From assembly GCF_029167375.1 (NCBI RefSeq), contig NZ_JARFTP010000001.1, forward strand, positions 186,001-250,000: a stretch of DNA of 64,000 nt, given 5' to 3'. Position 1 is the stretch's first letter, and every line of letters begins with the position of its first letter. Below are positions 1 through 9,349 of this stretch, piece after piece. The translations under genes and the position numbers were made by a program. Origin of the DNA: Tsukamurella sp. 8F. Its GTDB lineage: Bacteria; Actinomycetota; Actinomycetes; Mycobacteriales; Mycobacteriaceae. Below the pieces are notes generated by a model, which saw nothing but the letters and a program-made list of their open reading frames with translations, was not told the DNA's origin and searched no databases.

Positions 1-1911
1 GCCCACCTCGTCGACGGTGTGACCAAGCTGGACAAGGTGGCGCTCGGGAACGCGGCCGAGGCGGAGACGATCCGCAAGATGATCATCGCGATGGCTCGCG
101 ATCCTCGGGTGCTCGTGATCAAAGTCGCGGACCGGCTGCACAACATGCGCACCATGCGCTTCCTGCCGCCCGAGAAGCAGGCGCGCAAGGCACGTGAGAC
201 TCTCGAGGTGATCGCGCCGCTGGCGCATCGCCTGGGGATGGCAACGGTCAAGTGGGAGCTCGAGGACCTCTCCTTCGCGATCCTGCACCCCAAGAAGTAC
301 GAGGAGATCGTCCGGCTGGTCGCCGACCGTGCGCCCTCCCGCGACACCTATCTCGCCAATGTGCGGGCAGAGATCAACGCGTCGCTGTCGGCGTCGCGGA
401 TCGTCGCGGATGTGCAGGGGCGGCCGAAGCACTACTGGTCGATCTACCAGAAGATGATCGTCAAGGGGCGCGACTTCGACGACATCCACGACCTGGTCGG
501 CGTGCGGATCCTGTGCGACGAGGTACGCGACTGTTACGCGGCCGTCGGTGTCGTGCACTCGTTGTGGCAGCCCATGGCCGGCCGGTTCAAGGACTACATC
601 GCGCAGCCGCGGTACGGCGTCTACCAGTCCCTGCACACCACGGTGATCGGGCCCGAGGGCAAGCCGCTCGAAGTACAGATCCGCACGCACGAGATGCACC
701 GGACCGCCGAGTTCGGCATAGCCGCACACTGGCGGTACAAGGAGACGAAGGGGCGCAACGGCAAGAGCGGCGACGTCGCCGAGGTCGACGACATGGCCTG
801 GATGCGGCAGCTGCTCGACTGGCAGCGGGAGGCCGCGGACCCCGGCGAGTTCCTCGAGTCGCTCCGCTACGACCTGGCCGTCAAGGAGATCTTCGTCTTC
901 ACGCCCAAGGGCGACGTCATCAACCTGCCCGCCGGCTCGACACCCGTGGACTTCGCATACGCCGTCCACACCGAGGTCGGACACCGGTGTATCGGCGCCC
1001 GAGTCAACGGCCGTCTGGTGGCGCTCGAGCGGAAACTGGAGAACGGGGAGGTCGTCGAGGTCTTCACGTCGAAGGCCGAGAACGCGGGACCGTCGCGGGA
1101 CTGGCAGTCGTTCGTCGTGTCACCGCGTGCCAAGGCGAAGATCCGGCAGTGGTTCGCGAAGGAGCGCCGCGAGGAGGCCCTGGAGAACGGCCGCGACGCG
1201 ATCGCCAAGGAGGTGCGCCGCTCTGGGCTGCCGCTGCAGCGGTTGACCAACGCCGACTCGATCTCGGCGATCGCGAAGGAGTTGCACTACGCGGACGTGT
1301 CGGCGCTGTACACAGCCGTCGGCGAGCATCAGGTGTCGGCGCAGCACGTCGTGCAGAAGTTGCTGGAACAGCTCGGCGGTATCGAGGAGGCCACCGAGGA
1401 GCTGGCAGAGCGTGCGACGCCGTCGACACTGCGCTCGGGTTCGTCCACCGCTGCGAGCGACGTGGGTGTGCTGGTCACCGGCCAGCCGGGTGTTCTCGCG
1501 AAACTGGCCAAGTGCTGCACACCGGTGCCCGGTGACGAGATCCTCGGCTTCGTGACGCGCGGCGGTGGAGTATCCGTGCACCGCACGGACTGCACGAACG
1601 TCCAGGAGCTGGAGAAGCAGCCGGAGCGCTTCCTCGAGGTCACCTGGGCTCCGTCGCCGTCTTCGGTGTTCCTGGTCGCGATCCAGGTGGAGGCACTCGA
1701 TAGGCACCGCTTGCTGTCGGACGTGACCAAGGTGCTGGCCGATGAGAAGGTGAACATCCTGAGCGCATCCGTCGCCACGTCGCGCGACCGAGTTGCGGTG
1801 TCCCGCTTCACGTTCGAGATGGGCGACCCCAAGCACATGGGGCACGTCCTCAACGTGGTGCGGAACGTGGAGGGTGTCTACGACGTCTACCGCGTGACCT
1901 CGGCCCAGTAG
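1..1911 (+). CDS. relA: Bifunctional (p)ppGpp synthetase/hydrolase Rel (5' truncated)
   Basis: Makes and degrades the stringent-response alarmone (p)ppGpp from GTP/GDP and ATP, in the cytosol. The frame is open from base 1 and reads HLVDGVTKL, a motif inside the family's HD hydrolase domain, so the N-terminus lies upstream of the window. About 636 residues are visible; the mycobacterial protein is about 790. In order: the rest of the HD domain with DRLHNMRT, the synthetase domain with [10 protein letters not shown] and YQSLHTT, a TGS domain starting near [10 protein letters not shown], a middle region with CCTPVPGD, and a C-terminal ACT domain. The RFKD motif is typical of bifunctional Rel enzymes. 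It is followed by the convergent cyclophilin gene, matching the Rv2583c-Rv2582 order. Confidence 0.97.
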   Translation, partial: AHLVDGVTKLDKVALGNAAEAETIRKMIIAMARDPRVLVIKVADRLHNMRTMRFLPPEKQARKARETLEVIAPLAHRLGMATVKWELEDLSFAILHPKKYEEIVRLVADRAPSRDTYLANVRAEINASLSASRIVADVQGRPKHYWSIYQKMIVKGRDFDDIHDLVGVRILCDEVRDCYAAVGVVHSLWQPMAGRFKDYIAQPRYGVYQSLHTTVIGPEGKPLEVQIRTHEMHRTAEFGIAAHWRYKETKGRNGKSGDVAEVDDMAWMRQLLDWQREAADPGEFLESLRYDLAVKEIFVFTPKGDVINLPAGSTPVDFAYAVHTEVGHRCIGARVNGRLVALERKLENGEVVEVFTSKAENAGPSRDWQSFVVSPRAKAKIRQWFAKERREEALENGRDAIAKEVRRSGLPLQRLTNADSISAIAKELHYADVSALYTAVGEHQVSAQHVVQKLLEQLGGIEEATEELAERATPSTLRSGSSTAASDVGVLVTGQPGVLAKLAKCCTPVPGDEILGFVTRGGGVSVHRTDCTNVQELEKQPERFLEVTWAPSPSSVFLVAIQVEALDRHRLLSDVTKVLADEKVNILSASVATSRDRVAVSRFTFEMGDPKHMGHVLNVVRNVEGVYDVYRVTSAQ

Positions 1912-2099
1912 TGGCGCACGCTTCGGCCTGATCAGCGCACCGCCCGGAGAGGTCATGGAGTGGGCGACCGATGCTCGTGGCGCGCCCGGGCCGGCGCACC
2001 GGCGCACACCTCCACGCCGCGGGTGCAGGTATGCGCCGGATCGGGAACAGGCATCGCGCCCGCGCGCAGGGGGACCTCTTCGCGACCGAAGTGCGGGAG

Positions 2100-3110
2100 C
2101 TACGAGAGCTTGGCTCCCGACACCGTGACGGTCTCCTTGGGCACGCCGTCGCTGACCTTGGCTCCGGCGGCGGGGGGTGCGTCGTACGGGCTCGGGTCGA
2201 TGCCCTTGTCGGTGATCGATTTCAGCGTCTTCAGGCCCGAGTCGCTCAGCTTGCCGATGGTCGAGTACGACGCCGGGAGCTGGGTGTCGGCGTAGACCAG
2301 GAAGAACTGGCTGGACGCCGAGTTCGGGGCCGACGACTTGGCCATCGCGATCGTGCCGGCCGGGTAGATGACGGTGGGCGCCGAGCCCATCTGCGCCTGC
2401 GCGTTGGGTGCGGCCTTGAGCTGGGTGGGTGTCTCGTCCGGCGCGGTCCAGGACGCGCCGCCGAGGGCCGTGTTCGAACGGTCACCGCACTGCAGGACCG
2501 AAACGTTCGCGCCAGCTGCGGCGTCGGCCGCGGTCTCCCGGAAGCACTGGGTGCCGTCGAAGTACTTCTGCGAGATCAACGACGCGAAGCTCTCCACGTT
2601 GCACGGCGCCCACGACCTGTCGAGGGTGAAGGGCAGCGCTCCGAAGTTGGTGGTCAACTCGCCCGACACATCGCCGGTGTTCGGCACGTCCTTGCCTGAC
2701 GGCTTCTTCAGGCCCTTGACGAAGGCGGCCTGCGCCTGCAGCTTCGGCACCGCGTCCTCTAGGCGCTTGATCTGCCGATCGGCCTCCGTCTTCTGGGCGG
2801 CCGGGAGCTTCGCGGTCTGCTCCTTGCCCTGCGCGATGTTCTGCTGGAGCGCGGCGACCTGGTCCTTCTGGTCTGCGTAATCGCATTGCGTATGCAGAGT
2901 CTTGTAGCGGTTCTCCGCGGCGAAGCGCAGGGGCCCACGCGGGCCTTGAGGGAGCCACAGGTAGCAGCCGGCGGCTACCAGCACCACGACGACGGCCGCT
3001 CCGGCCGAGATCCCGAGTACCTTGCGCTTGCGGGCGGCGGCGGCGCGCTGCTCGTTCTGCTGCTCGAGTTTCTTCAGGGCGGCGGCGCGACGCTCCTCGT
3101 TGCTCGGCAC
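2100..3110 (-). CDS. Membrane-anchored cyclophilin-type peptidyl-prolyl isomerase
   Basis: Probable proline isomerase working outside the membrane. The 336-residue product starts with a charged, Ala/Glu/Lys-rich cytoplasmic stretch, then one membrane segment (about 44-64, AGAAVVVVLVAAGCYLWL). A coiled-coil-like linker (about 85-150, many Gln/Lys/Glu) leads to a C-terminal cyclophilin domain with CFRE and SSQFFLVY. The GTG start at 3110 is chosen because AGGAGG lies 10 nt upstream; the frame stays open further up but without such a site. It corresponds to M. tuberculosis Rv2582, here convergent with rel. Whether the isomerase is active cannot be judged, since parts of the usual FHRxIxxFMxQGGD motif are altered. 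Confidence 0.9.
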   Translation of the reverse strand: MPSNEERRAAALKKLEQQNEQRAAAARKRKVLGISAGAAVVVVLVAAGCYLWLPQGPRGPLRFAAENRYKTLHTQCDYADQKDQVAALQQNIAQGKEQTAKLPAAQKTEADRQIKRLEDAVPKLQAQAAFVKGLKKPSGKDVPNTGDVSGELTTNFGALPFTLDRSWAPCNVESFASLISQKYFDGTQCFRETAADAAAGANVSVLQCGDRSNTALGGASWTAPDETPTQLKAAPNAQAQMGSAPTVIYPAGTIAMAKSSAPNSASSQFFLVYADTQLPASYSTIGKLSDSGLKTLKSITDKGIDPSPYDAPPAAGAKVSDGVPKETVTVSGAKLS

Positions 3111-3245
3111 TGTGTGAGGACCTCCTGATCGACGGGACCCGCGGCGCCGCGACATCGCGACCTGCGGGCACGCATGGTTCGGACGCCAAGTGTGCCAGTT
3201 GAACCTGAACGCCGCCTGCAAGGGGTCGGGTGCGACAATGGGCCG

Positions 3246-3959
3246 ATGCTCATCACCGGATTCCCAGCAGGTGCGTTCCAGACGAACTGCTACGTCCTTG
3301 CGGACGGTCCGGGCTCGGACGCCGTGATCGTGGACCCCGGGCAGGACGCGGTGGAGCCGTTGAAGAGGGTGCTTACGGAACACGAGCTGAACCCCGTAGC
3401 GATTCTGCTGACACATGGACACCTGGACCACACCTGGACGGCGCAGCCGCTCGCGGACGAGTACGGAATCCCCGTCTACATCCACGCCGACGACCGGCCC
3501 ATGCTCGCCGACCCGGCTCTCGGCATAGGCCGTGCCCTTGCGGCGATGATCGGGGATCAGACGTTCGTCGAGCCGGGCAAGGTGATCGATTTCGTCGATC
3601 GCGAATCCGTGACGCTCGCCGGTATCACCTTCGGTGTGGACCTCGCGCCGGGGCACACGCAGGGGTCCGTCGTACTGACCACGCCGGTCGAGACCGAAGA
3701 GGGGACGGTCACCGTGGCCCTGGCGGGCGACGTCCTGTTCCAGGGCTCCATCGGCCGCACCGACCTGCCCGGCGGAAACCACGAGCAACTCCTCGAATCG
3801 ATCGCAGATCGACTGTTGCCGCTACCCGACGACACCGTCGTGCTGCCGGGCCACGGGCCGGCGACCACTATCGGGCACGAACGGGCGACGAACCCGTTCC
3901 TGCAATCGCTGACCGGGATCCAGAGGCCGGCGGAGACGAAAGGACGCTACGGACTGTGA
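3246..3959 (+). CDS. Metallo-beta-lactamase fold hydrolase (glyoxalase II-like)
   Basis: Zinc-dependent hydrolase of the glyoxalase II type; its substrate in this lineage is not known. The 237-residue product shows [11 protein letters not shown] (HxHxDH metal site), then [19 protein letters not shown] and a late LPGHGP that supplies the last metal ligands. The ATG at 3246 follows a 135-bp region shared with the divergent cyclophilin gene. Its stop overlaps the hisS start by 4 bp (GTGA), so the two are translationally coupled, as in the Rv2581c-Rv2580c pair. Confidence 0.92.
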   Translation: MLITGFPAGAFQTNCYVLADGPGSDAVIVDPGQDAVEPLKRVLTEHELNPVAILLTHGHLDHTWTAQPLADEYGIPVYIHADDRPMLADPALGIGRALAAMIGDQTFVEPGKVIDFVDRESVTLAGITFGVDLAPGHTQGSVVLTTPVETEEGTVTVALAGDVLFQGSIGRTDLPGGNHEQLLESIADRLLPLPDDTVVLPGHGPATTIGHERATNPFLQSLTGIQRPAETKGRYGL

Positions 3960-5233
3960 GCGCTGGGAGCTTCCAGGCGCCTAAGGGCATCCCCGATTAC
4001 GTGCCGCGCCCCAGCGGTGAGCGCGGCAGTTCGGCAGACTTCCTGGCGGTGCGAGGCGCGCTGCTGCAGGCGACTGCGGACGCCGGGTACGGCTACATCG
4101 AACTGCCTGTCTTCGAGGACACGGCACTGTTCGCCCGTGGCGTCGGCGAGTCCACCGATGTCGTCTCGAAGGAGATGTACACGTTCGCTGACCGCGGCGA
4201 GCGCTCGGTGACGCTGCGTCCCGAGGGGACGGCGGGCGTGGTCCGTGCGGTGTTGCAGCACGGGCTCGACCGCGGGCAGTTGCCGGTCAAGGTCGCGTAC
4301 GCGGGCCCGTTCTTCCGGTACGAGCGCCCGCAGGAGGGGCGCTATCGCCAGCTGCAGCAGGTGGGCGTCGAGGCGATCGGCGTGGACGACCCGGCACTGG
4401 ACGCCGAGGTGATCGCGGTCGCGGACCGCGGCTACCGCTCGCTGGGCCTCACGGACTTCCGTCTCGAGATCACCTCGCTAGGGGACTCGACGTGCCGCCC
4501 GCGCTACCGCGAGTTGCTGCAGGATTTCCTGTTCGGGTTGGACCTCGACGACGACGCGCGCCGGCGCGCCGAGATCAACCCGCTCAGAGTCCTCGACGAC
4601 AAGCGGCCGCACATGAAGGAGATGACGGCCGGCGCACCGCTCATGCTCGACCACCTGTCGGAGGAGGCCGAGCGGCACTTCGACAGCGTGCTCGGCTACC
4701 TCGACGCGCTGGGCGTCCCGTACACCATCAACCCCCGCATGGTCCGCGGTCTCGACTACTACACGAAGACCTGTTTCGAGTTCGTGCACGACGGGCTCGG
4801 CGCCCAGTCCGGGATCGGCGGCGGCGGTAGGTACGACGGTCTGGTCGAGCAACTGGGCGGCCGGGACGGCCTTTCCGGGATCGGCTTCGGGTTGGGGGTG
4901 GACCGTACCCTGCTGGCGATCGCCGCCGAGGGGAAGAGCGCGCCCGCGCAGGCACGGGTCGTCGTGTTCGGGGTCCCGCTGGGCGATGCCGCCCGCGACG
5001 CGATGGTCCCGCTGCTCGGGCGCCTACGCGCTGCCGGGGTCGCATGCGACATGGCATATGGAGGCCGCGGTATGAAAGGGGCCATGAAGGCTGCCGACAG
5101 GTCCGGCGCGCGCTATGCGCTGGTGCTGGGCGAGTCCGAGCTCGAGGCCGGCACCGTTACCGTCAAGGAACTCGCCACGGGTGAGCAGCGGTCGATGCCT
5201 CTGGACTCCGTCGTGGACGAACTGGCAGGGTAG
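3956..5233 (+). CDS. hisS: Histidyl-tRNA synthetase
   Basis: Charges tRNA-His with histidine. The 425-residue class II synthetase starts [17 protein letters not shown]. Class II motif 2 is [17 protein letters not shown]; the HisRS signatures [13 protein letters not shown] and [15 protein letters not shown] follow, with the anticodon-binding domain at the C-terminus (about 335-425). The GTG at 3956 overlaps the stop of the upstream hydrolase, and no other start fits the conserved N-terminus as well. Length is normal for the family. Confidence 0.97.
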   Translation: MSAGSFQAPKGIPDYVPRPSGERGSSADFLAVRGALLQATADAGYGYIELPVFEDTALFARGVGESTDVVSKEMYTFADRGERSVTLRPEGTAGVVRAVLQHGLDRGQLPVKVAYAGPFFRYERPQEGRYRQLQQVGVEAIGVDDPALDAEVIAVADRGYRSLGLTDFRLEITSLGDSTCRPRYRELLQDFLFGLDLDDDARRRAEINPLRVLDDKRPHMKEMTAGAPLMLDHLSEEAERHFDSVLGYLDALGVPYTINPRMVRGLDYYTKTCFEFVHDGLGAQSGIGGGGRYDGLVEQLGGRDGLSGIGFGLGVDRTLLAIAAEGKSAPAQARVVVFGVPLGDAARDAMVPLLGRLRAAGVACDMAYGGRGMKGAMKAADRSGARYALVLGESELEAGTVTVKELATGEQRSMPLDSVVDELAG

Positions 5234-5237
5234 CCCC

Positions 5238-5993
5238 ATGGCGCGCCGGTACCCGGAAGACCATCCTGAGGCGGGGTGGGATGGTGACGGCTGGGACGAC
5301 GGCGACCGCCGCTGGTCGTACAGCCCAGCCGAACCGGGCGCGCGCGACCCCCGCGAACTGAGCTCCGAGGACGCCGTCGACATCGATCTCGTGCCGCCGA
5401 AGTTGTTGCTGCCCAAGGTGCGTCGCGCGCTCCTGGTGGGTCTGACCGTCACGTTCGTGGCGTCCTGGATCGTCCTGCTGGTGACGGATGTCCGGATCGC
5501 TGGCGCCGTGCTCGCCGCGGGCGCGGCGCCCGGACTGGTCGGGTACGTCGGGCTGCGACGTCGCAGAGTCGTCATCGACCACCGTGTGCTGTCGCGCCGC
5601 GTGTACGTCACGCGGCGCGTCAATCTCATCGCGGCGGACGCTGTCGAGCTCGTGGCCAGGACGGCTGCCCTGTCCGAGGTCGCCCTGCGCGTGCATCAGG
5701 GCGCGACGACCGTGCGTGTCCCGCTCGCCCTGTACGGTCCGGGTGCCGACGGTCCGCGCGGCCGGGAGTTGACGATGCTGGGCATGCGCCGGCTGGCGGA
5801 GGCGCTGGCAGGAAACCCGCTGCGAGAGGCCCTCGCGGTGTCGCATGTGCTGATGGAGCAGATGCGGGTGCAGTCGGTGAGTGCGCCGGTCGAGATGCGA
5901 CCGCTGTTCCGTGCCGCTGCGATCGCGCGGGAGCTTCCGGGTCGGTCGGAACTCGTGCTCACGCGCGACGAGATCGGGGAGATCGTCGAATAG
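5238..5993 (+). CDS. Hypothetical two-helix membrane protein
   Basis: The 251-residue product begins with an acidic, Trp/Asp-rich N-terminus (WDGDGWDDGDRRW). Two neighbouring membrane segments follow (about 60-80 and 85-105), then a basic RRRR stop-transfer. The rest is a soluble domain of alternating short beta stretches that resembles bacterial PH-like membrane proteins, and it ends in a helical tail. Function is not recognised. It starts only 4 bp after the hisS stop and is probably co-transcribed with it. A gene of this kind is not part of the M. tuberculosis Rv2578c-Rv2583c order as I recall it. Confidence 0.8.
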   Translation: MARRYPEDHPEAGWDGDGWDDGDRRWSYSPAEPGARDPRELSSEDAVDIDLVPPKLLLPKVRRALLVGLTVTFVASWIVLLVTDVRIAGAVLAAGAAPGLVGYVGLRRRRVVIDHRVLSRRVYVTRRVNLIAADAVELVARTAALSEVALRVHQGATTVRVPLALYGPGADGPRGRELTMLGMRRLAEALAGNPLREALAVSHVLMEQMRVQSVSAPVEMRPLFRAAAIARELPGRSELVLTRDEIGEIVE

Positions 5994-6027
5994 CCGGCGG
6001 CCGATATCGAACACACACGCCTGGATC

Positions 6028-6055
6028 TTGACATGAATCGAACGCAAGTGTTCGA
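6028..6055. promoter_or_regulatory. TTGACA box and SOS-like inverted repeat
   Basis: TTGACA lies at 6028-6033. The inverted repeat TCGAAC (6038-6043) / GTTCGA (6050-6055) lies just before the radical SAM gene at 6064. Mycobacterial LexA boxes use the same half-sites with a 4-nt spacer, while here the spacer is 6 nt. This is therefore a LexA-like or other repressor palindrome, not a perfect SOS box. TCGAAC also occurs alone at 6007-6012. Confidence 0.4.
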
Positions 6056-6063
6056 TCTAGGGT

Positions 6064-7137
6064 GTGCGATGGGACGGGCAGACGGTGGCGGCGGTCGAGG
6101 CGCGGTCGGGTACTGCGGCACTTCCGGGGATGGACGATGTGGCGCGGACGGTGACGACGCCCGAGTTCGAGGGCGTCACATTCCACGAGGTGCTGTGTAA
6201 GAGCGCACTCAACCATGTACCCGAGTCGGCTGCTCTGCCTTTCGCATGGACGATCAACCCGTACCGGGGTTGCACGCACGCGTGCACGTACTGCTTCGCG
6301 CGATCCTCCCACGAGTACCTGGATTTCGACGCCGGCGGGGATTTCGACACGCAGATCGTCGTGAAGACCAATGTCGCTGCGGTGCTGCGCCGCGAGCTGC
6401 GGCGGGCGTCGTGGCAGGGCGACACCGTCGCCCTGGGGACCAACACCGATCCCTATCAGCGCGCCGAGGGCCGGTACCGGCTGATGCCCGGGATCATCGG
6501 AGCACTCGCGAACGCGCGCACACCGATGTCGATCCTGACCAAGGGCACGCTGCTGCAGCGCGATCTGCCTCTGCTGGCGACTGCCGCTACCACGGTGCCG
6601 GTCAGCATCGCGGTCTCGCTCGCTGTGATGGATGCCGAACTGCACGCGAGCCTCGAGCCCGGAGCACCGAAGCCCGCGGCGCGGCTGGGGCTGATCCGAT
6701 CGGTCGCCGAGGCAGGCTTCGACTGTCACGTGATGGCGGCGCCGATCATCCCGTACCTCACGGACGACGAAGCCTCGCTGCGGCGTCTTTTCGGGGCCGT
6801 TGCCGATGCGGGTGCGAGCGGGGTGACGGCGTTTCCGCTCAATCTCACGGGTCGCTACCGCGGCTGGTTCCTGGCCTGGCTCACGAGGAACCACCCGGCG
6901 CTGATCCGGAGATATCGCACCCTCTACGGCTCGTCGGGGAGGGCGTCGCCCGAATATCGGACGCACCTGCGGTCGCGGGTGGCTCCGCTGCTAGCCGAGT
7001 TCGGGCTGGCGACCGACCCGCTCGAGGAGGGCCCGTACTCCCTCGCACCGAAGCGACCGGCTCGACCGATCCGAGGGCGTCTGCGCGTCGAGGGCAGCAG
7101 CGCCGTCGCTCCGGCCGTACAGGGCGAACTGTTCTGA
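6064..7137 (+). CDS. Radical SAM protein (Rv2578c-like)
   Basis: Radical SAM enzyme of the SplB-related/Rv2578c family; the substrate is unknown. The 357-residue product has the 4Fe-4S motif CTHACTYCFAR near residue 77, inside NPYRGCTHACTYC, which is typical of this family. TNTDPYQRAEG and LTKGTLLQRDLPLL follow in the SAM-binding barrel. The GTG start gives MRWDGQ, matching the usual beginning of homologs. The gene lies after hisS and its neighbour, as Rv2578c lies beside hisS in M. tuberculosis. An SOS-like palindrome precedes it. Confidence 0.88.
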   Translation: MRWDGQTVAAVEARSGTAALPGMDDVARTVTTPEFEGVTFHEVLCKSALNHVPESAALPFAWTINPYRGCTHACTYCFARSSHEYLDFDAGGDFDTQIVVKTNVAAVLRRELRRASWQGDTVALGTNTDPYQRAEGRYRLMPGIIGALANARTPMSILTKGTLLQRDLPLLATAATTVPVSIAVSLAVMDAELHASLEPGAPKPAARLGLIRSVAEAGFDCHVMAAPIIPYLTDDEASLRRLFGAVADAGASGVTAFPLNLTGRYRGWFLAWLTRNHPALIRRYRTLYGSSGRASPEYRTHLRSRVAPLLAEFGLATDPLEEGPYSLAPKRPARPIRGRLRVEGSSAVAPAVQGELF

Positions 7138-7155
7138 GGGCGGCGCCCTGTCCTG

Positions 7156-8715
7156 CTACTGCCTGCGCAGCGCCCGCTCTGCTGCGGCACGTGCGTGCCC
7201 GGCGACCACGGGTGTGAGGGACAGACGAGTGCGGCGTTCGAGAAGGTCCGAGACGTCCAGCGCTCCCTCGACTGCGGCGCCGAACACGAGCTCGGCCCCC
7301 GTGACGGCCGTGCCCTCGGCGACCGGGGCGGCGAGCCTCGCGTCGGCATCCCACAGCGCCGCAACGGCTTCGGCCTCGGTCCCGTACTTCTGCACCAGGC
7401 GGTCGGGCGCGTCCAGCATCGCCAGAGCGCGTGGCGAGGCCGCGCCGACGAGTGGGATCTCGCGCGTGCGGCACGCGCCGGCGCGGAGCCGTGATCGTGC
7501 CAGCGCGGCGTCGACGGCGTCCTCCGCCATGCGCCGGTAGGTGGTGAGCTTTCCGCCCACCACGGTGACCAGCCCGTCCGCCCGCGTGAGGACGGCGTGT
7601 TTGCGGCTCACGTCGGCGGTTCTCCCCGCGCCGGAGTCGAGCAGCGGGCGCAGGCCGGAATAGGTCCCGAGGACGTCGTCGCGCGAGAGTGGCGACCTGA
7701 GTGCACCGTTGATGGTGTCGAGCAGGAAGTCGATCTCGTTATCGGCGGCGATCGGGACGTCGGGCACCGGGCCGGGCGCCTCCTCGTCGGTGAGTCCCAC
7801 ATACACCCTGCCGTCGGGCTGTGGTAGCGCGAACACGTAACGCCCGAACGAGCCCGGCACCGGCACGGTGAGGCTTGCGGTGAGGGGAACGCCGTCGGCC
7901 GCGAAAGCCGAGGCGCCGCATACCAGATGGGTTCCGCGGCTGGGTCGCAGTGCGACCGAACCGTCGACCGTTCCGGCCCATACGCCAGTCGCGTTGACGA
8001 CCGCTCGGGCGCGCACGCGGACCGCAGCGCCCGTCTCGGAGTCGGTGAGCAGGCCGCCGTCGCCCGTGACCTCGGACGCCGGACAGTGCGTGAGCACACG
8101 TGCGCCGAAGTCCGCTGCGGTGCGGGCGATCCCGATGACGAGGCGGGCGTCGTCGGTGAGCTGCCCGTCCCAGTTCAACAGGCCGCCGCGCAGGCCCTCG
8201 CGCCGGACGGTCGGCGCCAGCCCAGCCGTCTGGGCGGCATCGATGCGCCGCGACCGCGCTAGTGTCGTCGCGGGCGTCCGGGCTGCTATGCGAAGGGCGT
8301 CCCCGGCATGGAAACCTATGCGGGTCAACGCCGTATCGAGTGGTCGCATGCCCGGCAGGAGCGGTACGACCTGGGGGAGTGGGCGGACCAGATGGGGTGC
8401 GATCGTGCGGATCAGTGAATCGCGCTCCACCGCACTCTCATAGGCGATCCCCACGGCCCCGGAGGCCAGGTAGCGCAGGCCGCCGTGGACGAGCTTGGAC
8501 GACCACCGGCTCGTTCCGAACGCGAGGTCGCGGCGCTCCGCGAGAACCACGCTGAGTCCACGCGAGGCCGCGTCGAGGGCCACCCCGGCGCCCGTCACGC
8601 CTCCGCCGACGACGAGCAGATCCACGGACGGATCCGCTTGGAGCGCAGTCAGATCGGCGACGCGCCTGGCCGCGGACAGGACGGAGCCGGGGGAGACGGC
8701 GGGATGGAGGCTCAC
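7156..8715 (-). CDS. glpD: Glycerol-3-phosphate dehydrogenase (FAD)
   Basis: Oxidises sn-glycerol 3-phosphate to dihydroxyacetone phosphate at the membrane and passes electrons to quinone. The 519-residue protein shows the FAD-binding motif VVGGGVTGAGVALDAASRG near residue 33, the family signature SSKLVHGGLRYL, and a C-terminal DAO_C domain with TVVGGKLTTYR. The GTG start at 8715 overlaps the stop of the upstream TetR gene (GTGA), so the regulator and enzyme form one operon. The pair is equivalent to Rv2250c-Rv2249c (glpD1). Confidence 0.95.
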   Translation of the reverse strand: MSLHPAVSPGSVLSAARRVADLTALQADPSVDLLVVGGGVTGAGVALDAASRGLSVVLAERRDLAFGTSRWSSKLVHGGLRYLASGAVGIAYESAVERDSLIRTIAPHLVRPLPQVVPLLPGMRPLDTALTRIGFHAGDALRIAARTPATTLARSRRIDAAQTAGLAPTVRREGLRGGLLNWDGQLTDDARLVIGIARTAADFGARVLTHCPASEVTGDGGLLTDSETGAAVRVRARAVVNATGVWAGTVDGSVALRPSRGTHLVCGASAFAADGVPLTASLTVPVPGSFGRYVFALPQPDGRVYVGLTDEEAPGPVPDVPIAADNEIDFLLDTINGALRSPLSRDDVLGTYSGLRPLLDSGAGRTADVSRKHAVLTRADGLVTVVGGKLTTYRRMAEDAVDAALARSRLRAGACRTREIPLVGAASPRALAMLDAPDRLVQKYGTEAEAVAALWDADARLAAPVAEGTAVTGAELVFGAAVEGALDVSDLLERRTRLSLTPVVAGHARAAAERALRRQ

Positions 8716-9305
8716 GGGCGCAGGTACCTCGTCAGGAGTTCGGTGAGTTGGTGGTCGAGCAGCGTGGAGTCGTCGGGAGCGAAGACCGGACCCGTGAGCG
8801 CGAACGACCAGGCGGTCAGGAGCACACCGACCGCGAGCTCGTGCGGGTCGTCGTCGCGGCACACTCCGGCATCGACGGCTCGCGCGAGCCGATCCTCGAC
8901 GACGCCGAGCTGCATCGTCGAGGTCCGACCGGGCCGCTGCAGCAGATACGTCGCGAGCCAGTCCGGGTCGAGCTGGACGATGCGGCGCATGAGCGGGTGC
9001 GTCCGCGCAACGCGTACGGCGTGCACGACGATCGTGACCAGTCCGTCCAGGTCCCCGGTGTCGGCGGCAGCGACCTCGCCGAGCGCGTTCTGGAACTCGC
9101 GGGTCGTGACGGCGGCCGCGAGTTCTTCGATGTTGCTGAACCTGCGGTAGAGCGTCGCCCGGGAGACGACGGCGGCGCGTGCGACGTCGGCCATGGTCGT
9201 GCGGCGGATGCCGACAGTGGCGAGTAGGTCGCGCGCGGCGTCGAGGATCACGTCCTCGGGAATGGCGTTGGCGGGCACCCGGCCCCCATTGAGATCCTGC
9301 GACAT
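8712..9305 (-). CDS. TetR family regulator of the glpD locus
   Basis: TetR repressor of 197 residues. The N-terminal helix-turn-helix covers about 18-64 (ILDAARDLLATVGIRRTT, then VSRATLYRRFSN). The C-terminal part is a ligand/dimer domain of unknown specificity. The ATG at 9305 is preceded by an in-frame GTG at 9308, and no clear ribosome site separates them. It is translationally coupled to glpD downstream and divergent from the FAD oxidase. The 44-bp gap holds the direct repeat TACAC-TTC-TACAC (read on the minus strand), a possible binding site. Confidence 0.9.
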   Translation of the reverse strand: MSQDLNGGRVPANAIPEDVILDAARDLLATVGIRRTTMADVARAAVVSRATLYRRFSNIEELAAAVTTREFQNALGEVAAADTGDLDGLVTIVVHAVRVARTHPLMRRIVQLDPDWLATYLLQRPGRTSTMQLGVVEDRLARAVDAGVCRDDDPHELAVGVLLTAWSFALTGPVFAPDDSTLLDHQLTELLTRYLRP

Positions 9306-9349
9306 CACGTGTAGAAGTGTATCAGCGAAACCCCGATCCTGGAGGAGTC

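Noticed and set aside
1912-2099. Possible gene in the 188 bp between rel and the cyclophilin
   Set aside because: No frame with a start site or recognisable product; an ordinary convergent gap.
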